Assembly (NCBI GenBank): GCA_001770655.1 | Contig: MERQ01000017.1 | Coordinates: forward strand, 1-52,213 | DNA from: Betaproteobacteria bacterium RIFCSPLOWO2_12_FULL_68_20 | Lineage (GTDB): Bacteria > Pseudomonadota > Gammaproteobacteria > Burkholderiales > SG8-39 | DNA: 52,213 nucleotides | Reading direction: 5' to 3' | In this document: one piece after another, positions 9,351-18,143 of the stretch | Layout of the letters: each line of letters begins with the position of its first letter | Position numbering within the stretch: the stretch's first letter is position 1 | Notes under the pieces: generated by a model | What the model was told of the DNA's origin: nothing | Database searches by the model: none | The model's input: only the letters and a program-made list of their open reading frames with translations | Translations under genes and position numbers: made by a program

Positions 9351-9373
9351 AATCTGTCTAGTCTGGACAGATT
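9351..9373. promoter_or_regulatory. Probable antitoxin operator: perfect 8-7-8 inverted repeat
   Basis: AATCTGTC and GACAGATT are perfect inverted arms separated by 7 bases, ending 12 bases before the antitoxin start and directly abutting the stop codon of the upstream hydrolase. Position and symmetry fit a Phd-type autorepressor site. Confidence 0.65.
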
Positions 9374-10159
9374 CTATCGCGGGAAGGGATTCAGCGCCAG
9401 GCTTCCGCGATTGACCACGAACGCCTCCGAGCGCTCGAGGAATTCCCGCACCACCGCGAGCATGCGCTCGGGCTGGTCGACTTCGATGCCGTGCGCCGCG
9501 TCCCAGAAGTAGATGAGAAACGAGCGCTTGAGCCGGCTCTTGAGCAGCTGCACGCTCTCCTTGGTAACGATACGATCGAGCACGCCGTGCAGCACGAGCG
9601 TCATCTTGTCGATCTCCGAGAGCCGCTCCATCAGCTTGAGGTCCCGTCCGTCCTCGGAGCGGTAGTGCGGCAGCATCTTGCGGTTCGCACCCTCGAGCTC
9701 CGGCGGCTTGGAGTCCGGCGGCATCTTCTCCGGATACAGGAACAACGCTCGGCGGAACGCCTCGGGATCGGCGCGCAGCGCCGGATCGCGCTTTTCCAGC
9801 CCCGCCGGGCATTCGAGCACCAAGTGGTCGACCAGATCGGGGCGCTGGAGCGCGAGCCACATCGCCGCGCAGCCGCCGAAGGAGCAGCCCATCACGTCGC
9901 ACGGGCCGCCGATGATTTTCTCTACGAATTGCCCGGCGAGCGCGCCGAGTCCCTTCATCGAATCGAGCCCGGCATGCGGCGGCGTGCCGTCGAACCCGGG
10001 CGCCACGGGAACGTACAGCTTGAACGAGCGCGCGAGCCCGCGCATCACGTGCGTCCAGCGCACGCCGCCCGCAGGGTGCAGGTAGAGGAGCGGCCTTCCC
10101 TCGCCTTCCACGAAATACGTCAGCGCGCCCGAAGCAAGCCGTGTCTCGAGCTGCTCCAT
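9374..10159 (-). CDS. Alpha/beta hydrolase
   Basis: The protein is 261 aa. It has the oxyanion/HPAGG segment near residue 25, the nucleophile elbow VMGCSFGGCAA (Ser), an acid residue region (LHGVLDRIV) and a late His (DAAHGIEVDQPERM), giving a full triad. It is probably an esterase or a C-C bond hydrolase acting on a ring-cleavage product. The start overlaps the monooxygenase stop by one base (TGATG), so it is co-translated with it, and the truncated dioxygenase lies downstream beyond the TA module. Substrate is not predictable. Confidence 0.85.
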   Translation of the reverse strand: MEQLETRLASGALTYFVEGEGRPLLYLHPAGGVRWTHVMRGLARSFKLYVPVAPGFDGTPPHAGLDSMKGLGALAGQFVEKIIGGPCDVMGCSFGGCAAMWLALQRPDLVDHLVLECPAGLEKRDPALRADPEAFRRALFLYPEKMPPDSKPPELEGANRKMLPHYRSEDGRDLKLMERLSEIDKMTLVLHGVLDRIVTKESVQLLKSRLKRSFLIYFWDAAHGIEVDQPERMLAVVREFLERSEAFVVNRGSLALNPFPR

Positions 10160-11283
10160 CACAGGTCCTTCACGTGCGGCCGCACCCGGTCGCGGAAGAG
10201 CTCCATGCCTTTCCTCACCACCTCGTCCGGAAGGTTGCCGACCTTCATCGTGAAGTTGAACACGCCGTTGCCGAGCTCGGCGTGCACGCGCTTGATCTGC
10301 CCGACCACCGACTCCGGGCTGCCGCAGAAGATCATGCCGCCCGCGATCTGGTCGTCGATCGTCGCCGCCTCGCGCTTCGCAAGCCGCCCCTGCCAGCGCT
10401 CGCGGTTCGCCTCGTCCTGGTAGTAGCGCGTCTTCTGCAGAACCAGGCGCCCGGCGGTGCGCGGCCCGCCCATCAGCACGCGGTCGAAGTAGCTGCGCGC
10501 CTTCTCCATTTCCCGCTTCGCGATCTCGTCGGTCTCGGCGATCACGGTGTGCATGCCGATGAGGATGTTCTCCGGCGAAGGCTCCCAGCCGTTTGCCTTC
10601 GCCGTTTCCCGATACACGCGGATGCATTCCTTCGCCTGGTTCAGGTCCGCGATCAGCACCATGCCCATGGTGGCGCGCATCTCGGCGGCGAACTTCGCCG
10701 ACTCAGGGGTGGTCGCCGAGATGACGAGCGGCGGGTGCGGCTTCTGGAACGGCTTGGGCCAGATCGACACCTGGCGGAACTGGAAGTGCTTGCCCTCCCA
10801 GCCGAAAGGCTCGGGCTCGGTCCACGCCTTGAGGATGAGCTGCACGGCCTCGCGCTGGCGCTCCCAACTCTCGTCGGGAGGGATGTTGTAGGCGATGTAC
10901 TCGTGCGGGATGCCGCGCATCAATCCGGCGATCAGCCGCCCGCCGCTCATGCAGTCGATCATCGCGTACTCCTCGGCGACGCGGATCGGGTTGTTGAGCG
11001 GAACGAGGTTGCCCATCATCGCGATCTTGATGCGGCTGGTGGGATAGACGAGCGCGCCGGCGATGACGTTGCAGTTCGCCATCAGCCCGTAGGGGCTGAA
11101 GTGGTGCTCGTTGCAGCCGACCCAGTCGAATTCGCACCGCTCGGCGTGGATCATCGCCTCGACGTAGGCGCGGTAGTGCTCGCGAGCCTGCGCGGCGTCG
11201 AAATCCCGATTCGAGACCGGCCAGTCCCGCGGCTCGTTCACCAGGCCAGTGAACGGCATCAGGTGGAAGAACGAAAATTTCAT
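10159..11283 (-). CDS. LLM-class (luciferase-like) flavin-dependent monooxygenase
   Basis: The protein is 374 aa. The TIM-barrel LLM signature is clear: MKFSFFHLMPFTGL at the start, a WVGCNEHHFSPYG active-site segment, MIDCMSGGRLIAGLMRGIPHEY and FCGSPESVVGQI near the end. Such enzymes use FMNH2 supplied by a separate reductase to oxygenate an organic substrate; a flavin reductase is encoded at 24541. It starts the operon monooxygenase-hydrolase-(TA)-dioxygenase fragment, and a palindromic repeat lies just upstream. Confidence 0.9.
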   Translation of the reverse strand: MKFSFFHLMPFTGLVNEPRDWPVSNRDFDAAQAREHYRAYVEAMIHAERCEFDWVGCNEHHFSPYGLMANCNVIAGALVYPTSRIKIAMMGNLVPLNNPIRVAEEYAMIDCMSGGRLIAGLMRGIPHEYIAYNIPPDESWERQREAVQLILKAWTEPEPFGWEGKHFQFRQVSIWPKPFQKPHPPLVISATTPESAKFAAEMRATMGMVLIADLNQAKECIRVYRETAKANGWEPSPENILIGMHTVIAETDEIAKREMEKARSYFDRVLMGGPRTAGRLVLQKTRYYQDEANRERWQGRLAKREAATIDDQIAGGMIFCGSPESVVGQIKRVHAELGNGVFNFTMKVGNLPDEVVRKGMELFRDRVRPHVKDL

Positions 11284-11293
11284 CTCGATTCTT

Positions 11294-11418
11294 CCCCTCC
11301 TCCTTGAGGAGGGGTGGCGCGAAGCGCCGGGGTGGTGCAGCCGCCTGCGGCGTGGCTCCTCCTGGTCGAGAACACCACCCCGCCGCCTGCGGCGGCACCC
11401 CTCCTCGTAGAGGAGGGG
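11294..11418. repeat. BIME-like palindromic repeat, two inverted units
   Basis: Unit A (11294-11337) is a CCCCTCCTC / GAGGAGGGG hairpin, a small GGCGC/GCGCC hairpin and GGGGTGGTG. Unit B (11373-11418) is the same unit inverted, beginning CACCACCCC and ending GAGGAGGGG. The units are separated by 35 bases. The same unit occurs at 37102-37213 (paired) and 44574-44619 (single). It lies between the VOC gene and the monooxygenase gene and could also act as a terminator or mRNA-end stabiliser. Confidence 0.85.
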
Positions 11419-11434
11419 AGCAACTGAGTCTTCA

Positions 11435-11929
11435 CTACGCCTTGACGCGCTCGAGCTTGTCCCGCTGCCAGTCGCGAAGCGTCTCGCGCGCCTTGTTCAC
11501 CGCCGGGTCCATCGCGCGCTCGTGGTCGGGGCGCTTGGCGGTCAGCTCGATCACGTAGCCGTTCGGGTCGCGGAAGTAGATCGAGTCGATGAAGCGGTGG
11601 TCCGCGATGCCGCGCGACTCGATGCCGGCCGCCCGGCCCTTCTCCAGCATGCGCTTGAGGTCCTCGGGCTTCACCTCGAGCGCGATGTGCAGGTCGTAGT
11701 CGTGCTGCTGCTTGAACTCGAAGGGCGTGTCAGGGACCTCGAAGAAGGCGAGGCAGGAGCCGTCGTCCATGCGGTAGAACGAGTGCAGCGCGTGCGTTTT
11801 GCGCCCGCTCTTCGTCTCCTCGATGCTAAATGCGTTGACCAGCGGCAGCCCGAGGAAGTCCTCGTAGAAGCGCCGCGTCTCCTCCGAGTCCCGGCAGCGG
11901 TAGGCGTTGTGGTGCAGGCCCTTGATCAT
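11435..11929 (-). CDS. VOC-family (glyoxalase/bleomycin resistance/extradiol dioxygenase) protein
   Basis: The protein is 164 aa with one vicinal-oxygen-chelate domain. GLHHNAYRCRD carries the first metal-ligand His, DYDLHIALEV the second and FRDPNGYVIEL the Glu. The C-terminal 30 residues are a charged helix (VNKARETLRDWQRDKL). It overlaps the upstream GST gene by 4 bases (ATGA). GST plus VOC pairs suggest handling of an electrophilic or glutathione-bound intermediate; this is inferred from context. Confidence 0.85.
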   Translation of the reverse strand: MIKGLHHNAYRCRDSEETRRFYEDFLGLPLVNAFSIEETKSGRKTHALHSFYRMDDGSCLAFFEVPDTPFEFKQQHDYDLHIALEVKPEDLKRMLEKGRAAGIESRGIADHRFIDSIYFRDPNGYVIELTAKRPDHERAMDPAVNKARETLRDWQRDKLERVKA

Positions 11930-12603
11930 GCGATGGCGTTGAACTGCTGGCCCTTTACCGCCTCGGCGAAACCGTAGAACACCTCGTTCACCTTCGGCCA
12001 GCTCTTCAGCTTCTTCATGTTGTTCATCCAGCGCTGCACGTTCGGGTACTTCGCGAAGTTGCAGCGGATGATCTCGCCCAACGACACGAAACCGATTCCC
12101 AGGTAGTCCGCGATGGTGATCTGGTTGCCGCATACGTACTGGTTGTTCGGACCGATCCAGTGGTCGTTCAGGATCCCGAGCCAGTCCTCGCAGTTCGTCT
12201 TGCCCCAGTCCACGATCGATTTCTGCGCCTCCTCGGTGGCGCGCTTGTGGTTGGGGAAGATCTGCGGATACACGAAGTGATATCCGTACTCGCGGTAGAA
12301 CTGCGTGTTGAACCAGTCCATCATCTCGTTGACCTTGGCCCGTGCCTTGAGTTCCTTCGGGTAGGCGGGCGAGTTGGTCTTGTCGGCGAGGTACTTGAGG
12401 ATCGCCGAGCTTTCGGTGAGGCGGAAATCGCCGTCCTGGAGCACGGGCACCTGGTGATTGGGGTTGACCTTGAGGTACGGCTCCTTGAAGTGCTCGCCGG
12501 TCATCAGGTCGATCACCTGTTCCTCGCACTGGATGCCGTTCTCCTGGATGAACAGCCGCACCGGACGGCTGGTCATCGAGACGGGATGCATGTAGAGCTT
12601 CAT
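11926..12603 (-). CDS. Glutathione S-transferase
   Basis: The protein is 225 aa with an N-terminal thioredoxin-fold domain (MKLYMHPVSMTSRPVRLF), where the Ser residues could activate glutathione, the cis-Pro segment HQVPVLQDG and the glutathione-binding LTESSAILKYLA. An all-helical domain follows, with the N-cap motif NQITIADYLG. The resemblance is to theta-class/dehalogenase-like GSTs. A good AGGAGG-type ribosome site lies upstream. It forms a two-gene unit with the VOC protein. Confidence 0.9.
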   Translation of the reverse strand: MKLYMHPVSMTSRPVRLFIQENGIQCEEQVIDLMTGEHFKEPYLKVNPNHQVPVLQDGDFRLTESSAILKYLADKTNSPAYPKELKARAKVNEMMDWFNTQFYREYGYHFVYPQIFPNHKRATEEAQKSIVDWGKTNCEDWLGILNDHWIGPNNQYVCGNQITIADYLGIGFVSLGEIIRCNFAKYPNVQRWMNNMKKLKSWPKVNEVFYGFAEAVKGQQFNAIA

Positions 12604-12656
12604 CGTCTTTCCTCCTCGTTCTTGTCGTGGCCTTCGAGGGTAGACTATAGCGCAGC

Positions 12657-12805
12657 CTTGGAGGAGGAGGCATCCCAGAAGCTCTGGCTCACCGGCGACA
12701 TCCTCGGCTGGCGCGGCCCGTGGGGCACCACCTACCCGGCCAACCTGCGCCTGCTGGCAAGCCAGATCACCGAGGATGAGTGGGTCAAGCGGGCCACAAA
12801 TAGCT
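12657..12805 (+). pseudogene. Fragment of a c-type cytochrome domain
   Basis: A plus-strand frame without a start encodes WLTGDILGWRGPWGTTYPAN followed by LRLLASQITEDEWVKRA, which I recognise as the middle of a family of small cytochromes c. The upstream CxxCH haem motif and the downstream Met-ligand region are both absent. The similarity stops where the minus-strand acyl-CoA-dehydrogenase-like gene ends. This looks like a relic of a deleted gene; the call rests on recall of the family pattern and not on an alignment. Confidence 0.45.
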
Positions 12806-13982
12806 ACGCCAGCGGATCGGCGTCGGGGAAGCCGAGCAGGAACTTGCCGTAGTTCTCGTAGGCGACGTCGCTCACCACGACGTGCTGGGCGGCGGCGTTG
12901 ATGTCGCGCAGGCAGCGCTGCAGCACGTTCGTGCGGTAGAGCGCCGCGCCGCCGCCGTAGCGGAACGCCTGCGTCGCGACCTCGACGGCCGCATCGGTCG
13001 CCAGGGTCGCGACGCCGCGCATCTCCGACTGCAGCTTCGGCGGCGGCGGCTCGCCCCGGCATACGGTCTGCCACGCCCTTTCGAACACCTCGAAGGCGAG
13101 AGCGCGCGCCGCGGCGAGCTTCAGCTCGGACTCGCCCAGCGCGCGCTGGAACACCGCGCGCGAGGCGACGCTTGATTGCTGCCTCAGCCCGCGCTTCTTC
13201 GTCCGCGCGTACGCGGTGATGGCGTCGAGCGCGCAGCGCGCGACGCCGAGCGCGAACGCGACGCACTCGTTCGCTACGAATCCCGGCCGACCCATGAGGT
13301 AGAGCGGCCCGCCGCGGCGTGGCTTCGCCTGGAGCTGGTGCCAGGTGAAGGACTCGGCGACGAACAGGCCCTCGCAGGAGAAATCGCAGCTGCCCGTCCC
13401 TTCCAGGCCCGCGGACTGCCAGTTGTCGTGCAGCTTCACCGCCGAGACGGGGAGCACGAACACGCGCCGCTCCTCCGCCGACCCCGGCTCGCGGGCGACA
13501 AACGCAGTCGCCGCGAGCCATTCGGCGTGCCGCACGCCGCTTGCGAACGGCCATCGGCCCGTGAGCCGGTAGCCGCCCTCCACCGCCTGCGCGCGCCCGG
13601 TCGGAACGAAAGTGCAGGCGCCAAGGGGAATCCGGCCGCCGGGGAACATCTGCGCGACCGCCTCGTCGGGAAGGAACGCGCCGGGCTCTGCGATCGCCGT
13701 GCAGCCGATCATCGTGCACCAGCCCGCCGAAGGGTCGAGGCGCGTGATCGACTCGAACACCTCGATCTGGGTCACCGGGTCGGCCTCGGCGCCGCCAAGC
13801 TCCCGCGGCAGCTTGATCGCGAACAGCCCCGCGTCGTAGAGCGCCCGCACCGTTTCGCGCGGCAGCGTTGCCTCCCTCTCGGCCGCCGCGGCGCCCGCGA
13901 CGACGATCTCGCGTACGCTGTCGACCGCGCCGAGCAGGGCGTTTCGCTTCTCCTCGCGCCCGGATGGAAACGCAGACCGCAT
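12804..13982 (-). CDS. Acyl-CoA dehydrogenase-fold flavin monooxygenase (HsaA/HpaB-like)
   Basis: The protein is 392 aa. The N-terminal helical domain has ALYDAGLFAIKLPRELGG, the beta domain GGYRLTGRWPFASGVRHAEW and the C-terminal domain YRTNVLQRCLRDINAAAQHVVVSD, the pattern of two-component flavin-dependent hydroxylases related to acyl-CoA dehydrogenases (HsaA, DszC-like). It would use reduced flavin to hydroxylate an aromatic or similar substrate. The start is 18 bases from that of the divergent luciferase-like gene. Substrate unknown. Confidence 0.8.
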   Translation of the reverse strand: MRSAFPSGREEKRNALLGAVDSVREIVVAGAAAAEREATLPRETVRALYDAGLFAIKLPRELGGAEADPVTQIEVFESITRLDPSAGWCTMIGCTAIAEPGAFLPDEAVAQMFPGGRIPLGACTFVPTGRAQAVEGGYRLTGRWPFASGVRHAEWLAATAFVAREPGSAEERRVFVLPVSAVKLHDNWQSAGLEGTGSCDFSCEGLFVAESFTWHQLQAKPRRGGPLYLMGRPGFVANECVAFALGVARCALDAITAYARTKKRGLRQQSSVASRAVFQRALGESELKLAAARALAFEVFERAWQTVCRGEPPPPKLQSEMRGVATLATDAAVEVATQAFRYGGGAALYRTNVLQRCLRDINAAAQHVVVSDVAYENYGKFLLGFPDADPLA

Positions 13983-14000
13983 AATCGCAAGACTTTTAAC

Positions 14001-15008
14001 ATGAAATTCGGCATCTTCGACCACCTCGACGCGAGCGGCGCGCCGCTCGCGCGCTTCTACGAGGACCGGCTGCGGCTCGCCGAGGCCTACGAGCGCGCCG
14101 GCATCCACGCCTACCACGTCGCCGAGCATCACCACACGCCGCTCGGGCTCGCAGCCTCGCCCTCGGTGTTCCTGGCGGCGCTCGCGCAACGCACGAAGAC
14201 GCTGCGCTTCGGGCCGGTCGTCTATACGCTCCCGCTCTACCACCCGCTGCGCCTCGCCGACGAGATCTGCATGCTCGACCAGATGAGCGGCGGGCGCCTG
14301 GAGCTGGGGATCGGTCGCGGGGTGTCGCCGATGGAGTTCGGACTGTTCGGAGTCGACATCGCGCAGTCGCAGGCGATGTACTTCGAGGCCTACCAGGTGC
14401 TGATGCAGGCGCTCACGTCGAAGTCCGTGAGCTTCGAGGGCAAGCACTACCGATTCCGCAACGTGCCGATGCTGCTCGAGCCGCTGCAAAAGCCGCACCC
14501 GCCGCTCTGGTACGGGCTGTCGAAGCTCGAGGCTATCGGATGGGCGGCGGCGAACCGGGTCAACGTGGTGGGAAACCCGCCTGCCGCGAAGGTGCGCGAG
14601 TTCACCGACCGCTACCGCGCCGAATGGGCGCGCCTCGGCAACGATCCCGCGCAACTGCCGTTCATGGGCTTCACGCGGCACGTGGTGATCGCGGCGAGCG
14701 ACCGCGAGGCGCTCGGCATCGCCAGGCGCGCCTACGCCAGGTGGTTCGCCAGCTTCATCAAGCTGTGGCGCGAGGCTCGCAACGAGCCGGCGTTCCTCCC
14801 TTACGTGGAGAGCTTCGACGAGACCGTCAAGCGCGGCCAGATGATCGCCGGCTCGCCCGCGAGCGTGCGCGCGGCGCTCGCGGCGCAGGTTTCGGAGGCG
14901 GGGATCAACTACCCGCTGCTGCGCTTCGCCTTCGGCGACCTGACGCTCGAGGAATCGCTGCGCTCGCTCGAGCTCTTCGCCGCGGAGGTGATGCCCGCGC
15001 TCGCCTAG
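14001..15008 (+). CDS. LLM-class (luciferase-like) flavin-dependent oxidoreductase
   Basis: The protein is 335 aa. ATG at 14001 gives the canonical MKFGIFDHLD start; HVAEHHHTPLG, MLDQMSGGRLELGIGRGVSP and MIAGSPASVRAALAA are typical of bacterial luciferase-like monooxygenases. It is divergent from the acyl-CoA-dehydrogenase-like gene with only 18 bases between start codons, so the promoters must overlap coding DNA. Its stop overlaps the stop of the convergent LpxA-like gene. Substrate unknown. Confidence 0.88.
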   Translation: MKFGIFDHLDASGAPLARFYEDRLRLAEAYERAGIHAYHVAEHHHTPLGLAASPSVFLAALAQRTKTLRFGPVVYTLPLYHPLRLADEICMLDQMSGGRLELGIGRGVSPMEFGLFGVDIAQSQAMYFEAYQVLMQALTSKSVSFEGKHYRFRNVPMLLEPLQKPHPPLWYGLSKLEAIGWAAANRVNVVGNPPAAKVREFTDRYRAEWARLGNDPAQLPFMGFTRHVVIAASDREALGIARRAYARWFASFIKLWREARNEPAFLPYVESFDETVKRGQMIAGSPASVRAALAAQVSEAGINYPLLRFAFGDLTLEESLRSLELFAAEVMPALA

Positions 15009-15703
15009 TCCGATCCCTGTGCCCCCCGGCAGGCCTTGCGGTCGGCGGCGAACTCGGCGAGGAACCTGCGGTAGTCGTGCTCGAGCGGCGCCTCGGGCGC
15101 GCCACGCACCCCCTCGAACCACTGCTCGAATAGCGCCAGGTCGCCGGCCGGCACGCCGCTTCGCTCCAGTCCCGCCCGGTTGATCTTCTTCGATTCGCAC
15201 GGCGAACCGTAGGCGACCGCGAAGGGAAGCAGGTCGCGCGTGACCGTCGAGTTCATGCCCACCATCGCGAGCGCCCCTACAGCCAGGTACTGGTGCACCA
15301 CGACGGCGAGCCCGAGGTTCGCGCCGTAGCCGATGATGGTGTGCCCGCTCAGCGTGGCGTTGTTCGACAGCGTGCAGCGGTCGCGCACGATCGCATCGTG
15401 GCCGATGTGCGCGCCGATCAGCAGCTTGCAGTCGCTGCCGAGCGTGGTGGTCGCGATCGAGCCGCCGTTGACGGTGGCGTACTCGCGGAGCACGTTGTGA
15501 TCGCCGATCAGCACCGGCCCGGGGGGCTTGCGGAAATAGTCGCGGTGCTGCGCGGCGGTGCCGATGGATACGTAGGCCTCGAGCCGGTTCCCCGATCCCA
15601 TGCGCACGTTCGGGCCGACGATGCAGTAGGGTCCGACGTAGTTCTCGTCGCCGAGCTGCGCCCCCGCGTCGACGGTCGCGGTCGGGTGGATGAAGTTGCC
15701 CAT
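15005..15703 (-). CDS. LpxA-like acyltransferase, left-handed beta-helix paralogue
   Basis: The protein is 232 aa. Hexapeptide repeats run through the first 170 residues ([50 protein letters not shown]). The LIGAHIGHD segment aligns with the catalytic His region of LpxA, and the C-terminal helical part (FEQWFEGV...) is shorter than in canonical LpxA (about 260 aa). It ends a minus-strand run with a GMC oxidoreductase and a carboxymuconolactone-decarboxylase-like gene, not an lpx cluster, so it is probably a paralogue with another acyl acceptor. Confidence 0.8.
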   Translation of the reverse strand: MGNFIHPTATVDAGAQLGDENYVGPYCIVGPNVRMGSGNRLEAYVSIGTAAQHRDYFRKPPGPVLIGDHNVLREYATVNGGSIATTTLGSDCKLLIGAHIGHDAIVRDRCTLSNNATLSGHTIIGYGANLGLAVVVHQYLAVGALAMVGMNSTVTRDLLPFAVAYGSPCESKKINRAGLERSGVPAGDLALFEQWFEGVRGAPEAPLEHDYRRFLAEFAADRKACRGAQGSD

Positions 15704-15704
15704 T

Positions 15705-17297
15705 TCAGCGCGCGTCGGCGCGGATCATCTCTGCGCCTTTTTCGGCGATCATCATCGCCGCCGCGTTGGTGTTTCCGCGCACCACGCTCGGCATGACGGA
15801 GGCGTCGACGACGCGCAGGCCCGCGACGCCGCGCACGCGCAGCCGCTCGTCCACCACGGCCATCGCGTCGCGCCCCATGCGGCAGGTGCAGCTCTGGTGG
15901 AACACGGTCCACACCGTGCTGCGGGCGTAGGCGAGGATCTCCTCGTCGCTCGCGCATCGCTCTCCCGGCAGCTGCTCCTGCGGCGCGAAGCGCGCGAGCG
16001 CGCGCGAGGCGACGAGCCGGCGCGTGAGCCGGATCGCGTCCACCGCGACGCGCTGCGACGCGGCGTCGGCGAGAAAGTTGTGCAGGATCGCGGGGGGCTC
16101 GTGCGGGTCGCGGCTGCGGATGCGCACGTGGCCGGCGCCCGCCGGCCGCACCACCGCGATGCCGCAGGAAAAGCCCGGGAACGCATCGAGCGGGCCGCCG
16201 GCGCGCTGCGAGCTGGCCGGGGTGAAGTGGTACTGGAGGTTCGGCAGCTCCTGCGCGGCATCGCTTCTCGTGAACGCGCACAGCTGCGGCGGAGGCGCGC
16301 ACATCGGCCCGCGGCGCGCGAACAGCCACGCCGCGCCCATCGCGTACTTGCGCAGAGGATTGGTCACCCAGTCGTTGAGCGTCACCGTGTTGCGCACCCG
16401 GTAGGTGCAGCGGATCTGCCAGTGGTCCTGCATGTTCTCGCCGACGCCGGGAAGATGATGGATCACGTCGATGCCGTGCTCCTTCAGCAATGACGCAGGC
16501 CCTATGCCCGAGAGCTGCAGCAGTTGGGGTGACCCGATCGCGCCGGCGGCGAGCACGACCTCGCGACGCGCCTCGATGCTCCGCTGCTCGCCGCCGGTGC
16601 GAAACACGACACCGGATGCTCTCCCGCCGTCCACCTTGAGTCGGGCGACATGCGCTCCGGTCATCACCGTCAAGTTCGGGCGCTTCATCGCCGGTCGCAG
16701 GAACGCATCCGCCGCCGACCAGCGCGCGCCGTTGCGCGTGTAGAAATGGAAGTAGCCGCAGCCCTCGTTGTCGCCGCGGTTGTGGTCGTCGGTCTGCGGC
16801 ATGCCCAGCTCGACCGTGGCGGCGCGCACCGCCTCCAGTATTTCCCAGCGCGGCGGCGGTGCCGACACGTGCAGCTCGCCGCCGGCGCCGTGGGCCTCGT
16901 CGGCGCCGCGCGGAAAGTCCTCGAAGCGCTTGAAATACGGCAGCACCTCGTCCCAGCCCCAGCCGGCGTTGCCCGCCTCGCGCCACTCGTCGAAATCGCG
17001 CCGGTGGCCGCGGATGTAGCACATGGCATTGATCGACGAGCTGCCGCCGAGCACCTTGCCGCGCGGCACCGGAAAGCGCCGGCCGTTCGCCCCCGGCTCC
17101 GGCTCGCTCTGGTAGCACCAGTCGAAGCGCGGGTTGCCGAGCAGGTACGGAAGCCCCAGCGGCGCGCGGATCCAGAAATAGTCGTCGCGGCCTCCCGCCT
17201 CGACGAGCAGCACGTTCACCGACGGGTCGGCGCTCAGCCGGTTGGCGAGCAGGCACCCGGCCGTGCCGGCGCCGACGATGACGTAGTCGTAGGTCAT
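15705..17297 (-). CDS. GMC-family FAD oxidoreductase (choline dehydrogenase-like)
   Basis: The protein is 530 aa. It has the FAD dinucleotide fold [17 protein letters not shown], the GMC signature 1 around [13 protein letters not shown], signature 2 around [16 protein letters not shown] and the C-terminal catalytic HQSCTCRMG plus the Asn of [12 protein letters not shown]. It oxidises a primary or secondary alcohol of unknown identity. It overlaps the upstream CMD gene by 4 bases (ATGA) and ends one base from the LpxA-like gene start. Confidence 0.92.
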   Translation of the reverse strand: MTYDYVIVGAGTAGCLLANRLSADPSVNVLLVEAGGRDDYFWIRAPLGLPYLLGNPRFDWCYQSEPEPGANGRRFPVPRGKVLGGSSSINAMCYIRGHRRDFDEWREAGNAGWGWDEVLPYFKRFEDFPRGADEAHGAGGELHVSAPPPRWEILEAVRAATVELGMPQTDDHNRGDNEGCGYFHFYTRNGARWSAADAFLRPAMKRPNLTVMTGAHVARLKVDGGRASGVVFRTGGEQRSIEARREVVLAAGAIGSPQLLQLSGIGPASLLKEHGIDVIHHLPGVGENMQDHWQIRCTYRVRNTVTLNDWVTNPLRKYAMGAAWLFARRGPMCAPPPQLCAFTRSDAAQELPNLQYHFTPASSQRAGGPLDAFPGFSCGIAVVRPAGAGHVRIRSRDPHEPPAILHNFLADAASQRVAVDAIRLTRRLVASRALARFAPQEQLPGERCASDEEILAYARSTVWTVFHQSCTCRMGRDAMAVVDERLRVRGVAGLRVVDASVMPSVVRGNTNAAAMMIAEKGAEMIRADAR

Positions 17298-17854
17298 CGG
17301 CCGCGCGCCGGCAGCGGCGGCGCGGCGCCCTCCGGAAGCGGGATCTCGTGCGCGTTCAGCGTCATCGCCACCATGGTGTAGTAGCCGAGCAGCGCGGTGA
17401 GCTGCACCACCCCGAGGGTGCCGAATCGCTCGAGCACGTGCGCATAGGTCTTCTGCGACACGGTGTGCGTCTCGTGCATCTCGGTCGCGAAGTCGTAGAT
17501 CACCTGCTGCTCCGGGTCGGCGAGCGCCGGGCGCCGGCCCTCGCGGATCGCGGCGATGACCTCCTCGGCGATTCCCGCCTTGCGAGCGATCGGCTCGTGC
17601 GCGTACCACTCGAACTGCGCGTCCCAGGCGCGCGCGGTGACCAGGATCGCGAGCTCGGAGAGGCGCGGCGGAAAATCGGTGCGGAAGCGCACCAGCGCGC
17701 CGAGCTTCTGCCAGTGGTCGGCGAGCTCCGGCCAGTGGATCACGGCGCGCAAGGGACCCACCAGGCTGCCGCGCGGACCGGCGACCACCTCGTCGTGGAC
17801 GCGGCGCTGCGCGGGATTCATCTCGTCCGGTCCGGGTAGCGGAATCCTCGCCAT
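17294..17854 (-). CDS. Carboxymuconolactone decarboxylase/AhpD-fold protein
   Basis: The protein is 186 aa and all-helical, with the CMD core PRLSELAILVTARAWDAQFEWYAHEPIARKAGI and a second helix pair ending in GYYTMVAMTLNAHEIPLP. The CxxC pair of peroxidase-type AhpD proteins is absent, so decarboxylase or lactonase-like chemistry is more likely than redox. It is translationally coupled to the GMC oxidoreductase downstream. Confidence 0.82.
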   Translation of the reverse strand: MARIPLPGPDEMNPAQRRVHDEVVAGPRGSLVGPLRAVIHWPELADHWQKLGALVRFRTDFPPRLSELAILVTARAWDAQFEWYAHEPIARKAGIAEEVIAAIREGRRPALADPEQQVIYDFATEMHETHTVSQKTYAHVLERFGTLGVVQLTALLGYYTMVAMTLNAHEIPLPEGAAPPLPARGR

Positions 17855-18115
17855 CTACAGCACCCCATCCTTTCTCAATGCTTCGATTTCCGCGTCGCCC
17901 ATTCCCAGCTCGCGCAGGATCTCGGCGCTGTGCTCGCCCAGCCGCGGCGGCGGCCGATCATACGCGAGCGGCGCCTGCGTGAAGCGCAACGGGCTCGCCA
18001 CCTGAGGCACCGCGCCGATGTCCAGGCGCATGCCGCGGTGCACCTGGCTCGCCCACGGCGCGGCCATCACGCGGGAAAGGTCCAGCACGCGTATGTGGGA
18101 TAGCGGACCCGGCAC
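17855..18115 (-). pseudogene. Type III CoA-transferase (CaiB/BaiF) with large internal deletion
   Basis: About 86 codons remain. The first part, GPLSHIRVLDLSRVMAAPWA, is the conserved N-terminus of CaiB/BaiF CoA-transferases; the frame then passes directly into HRGMRLDIGAVPQVASPLRF and a typical C-terminal tail (RPPPRLGEHSAEILRELG). Intact members are about 380-400 aa, so roughly 300 codons, including the catalytic Asp, have been lost in frame. The likely start is GTG at 18115; the frame is open to 18160, into the divergent Rieske gene. Confidence 0.75.
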
Positions 18116-18143
18116 GGCGCCCTTATCATAACCGGCACCCCGC

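Noticed and set aside
11294-11418. Palindromic repeats as integron attC sites or simple terminators
   Set aside because: They lack RYYYAAC/GTTRRRY ends, share a conserved tail outside the hairpins, and one copy is inside a coding region, so a REP/BIME-type family explains them better.
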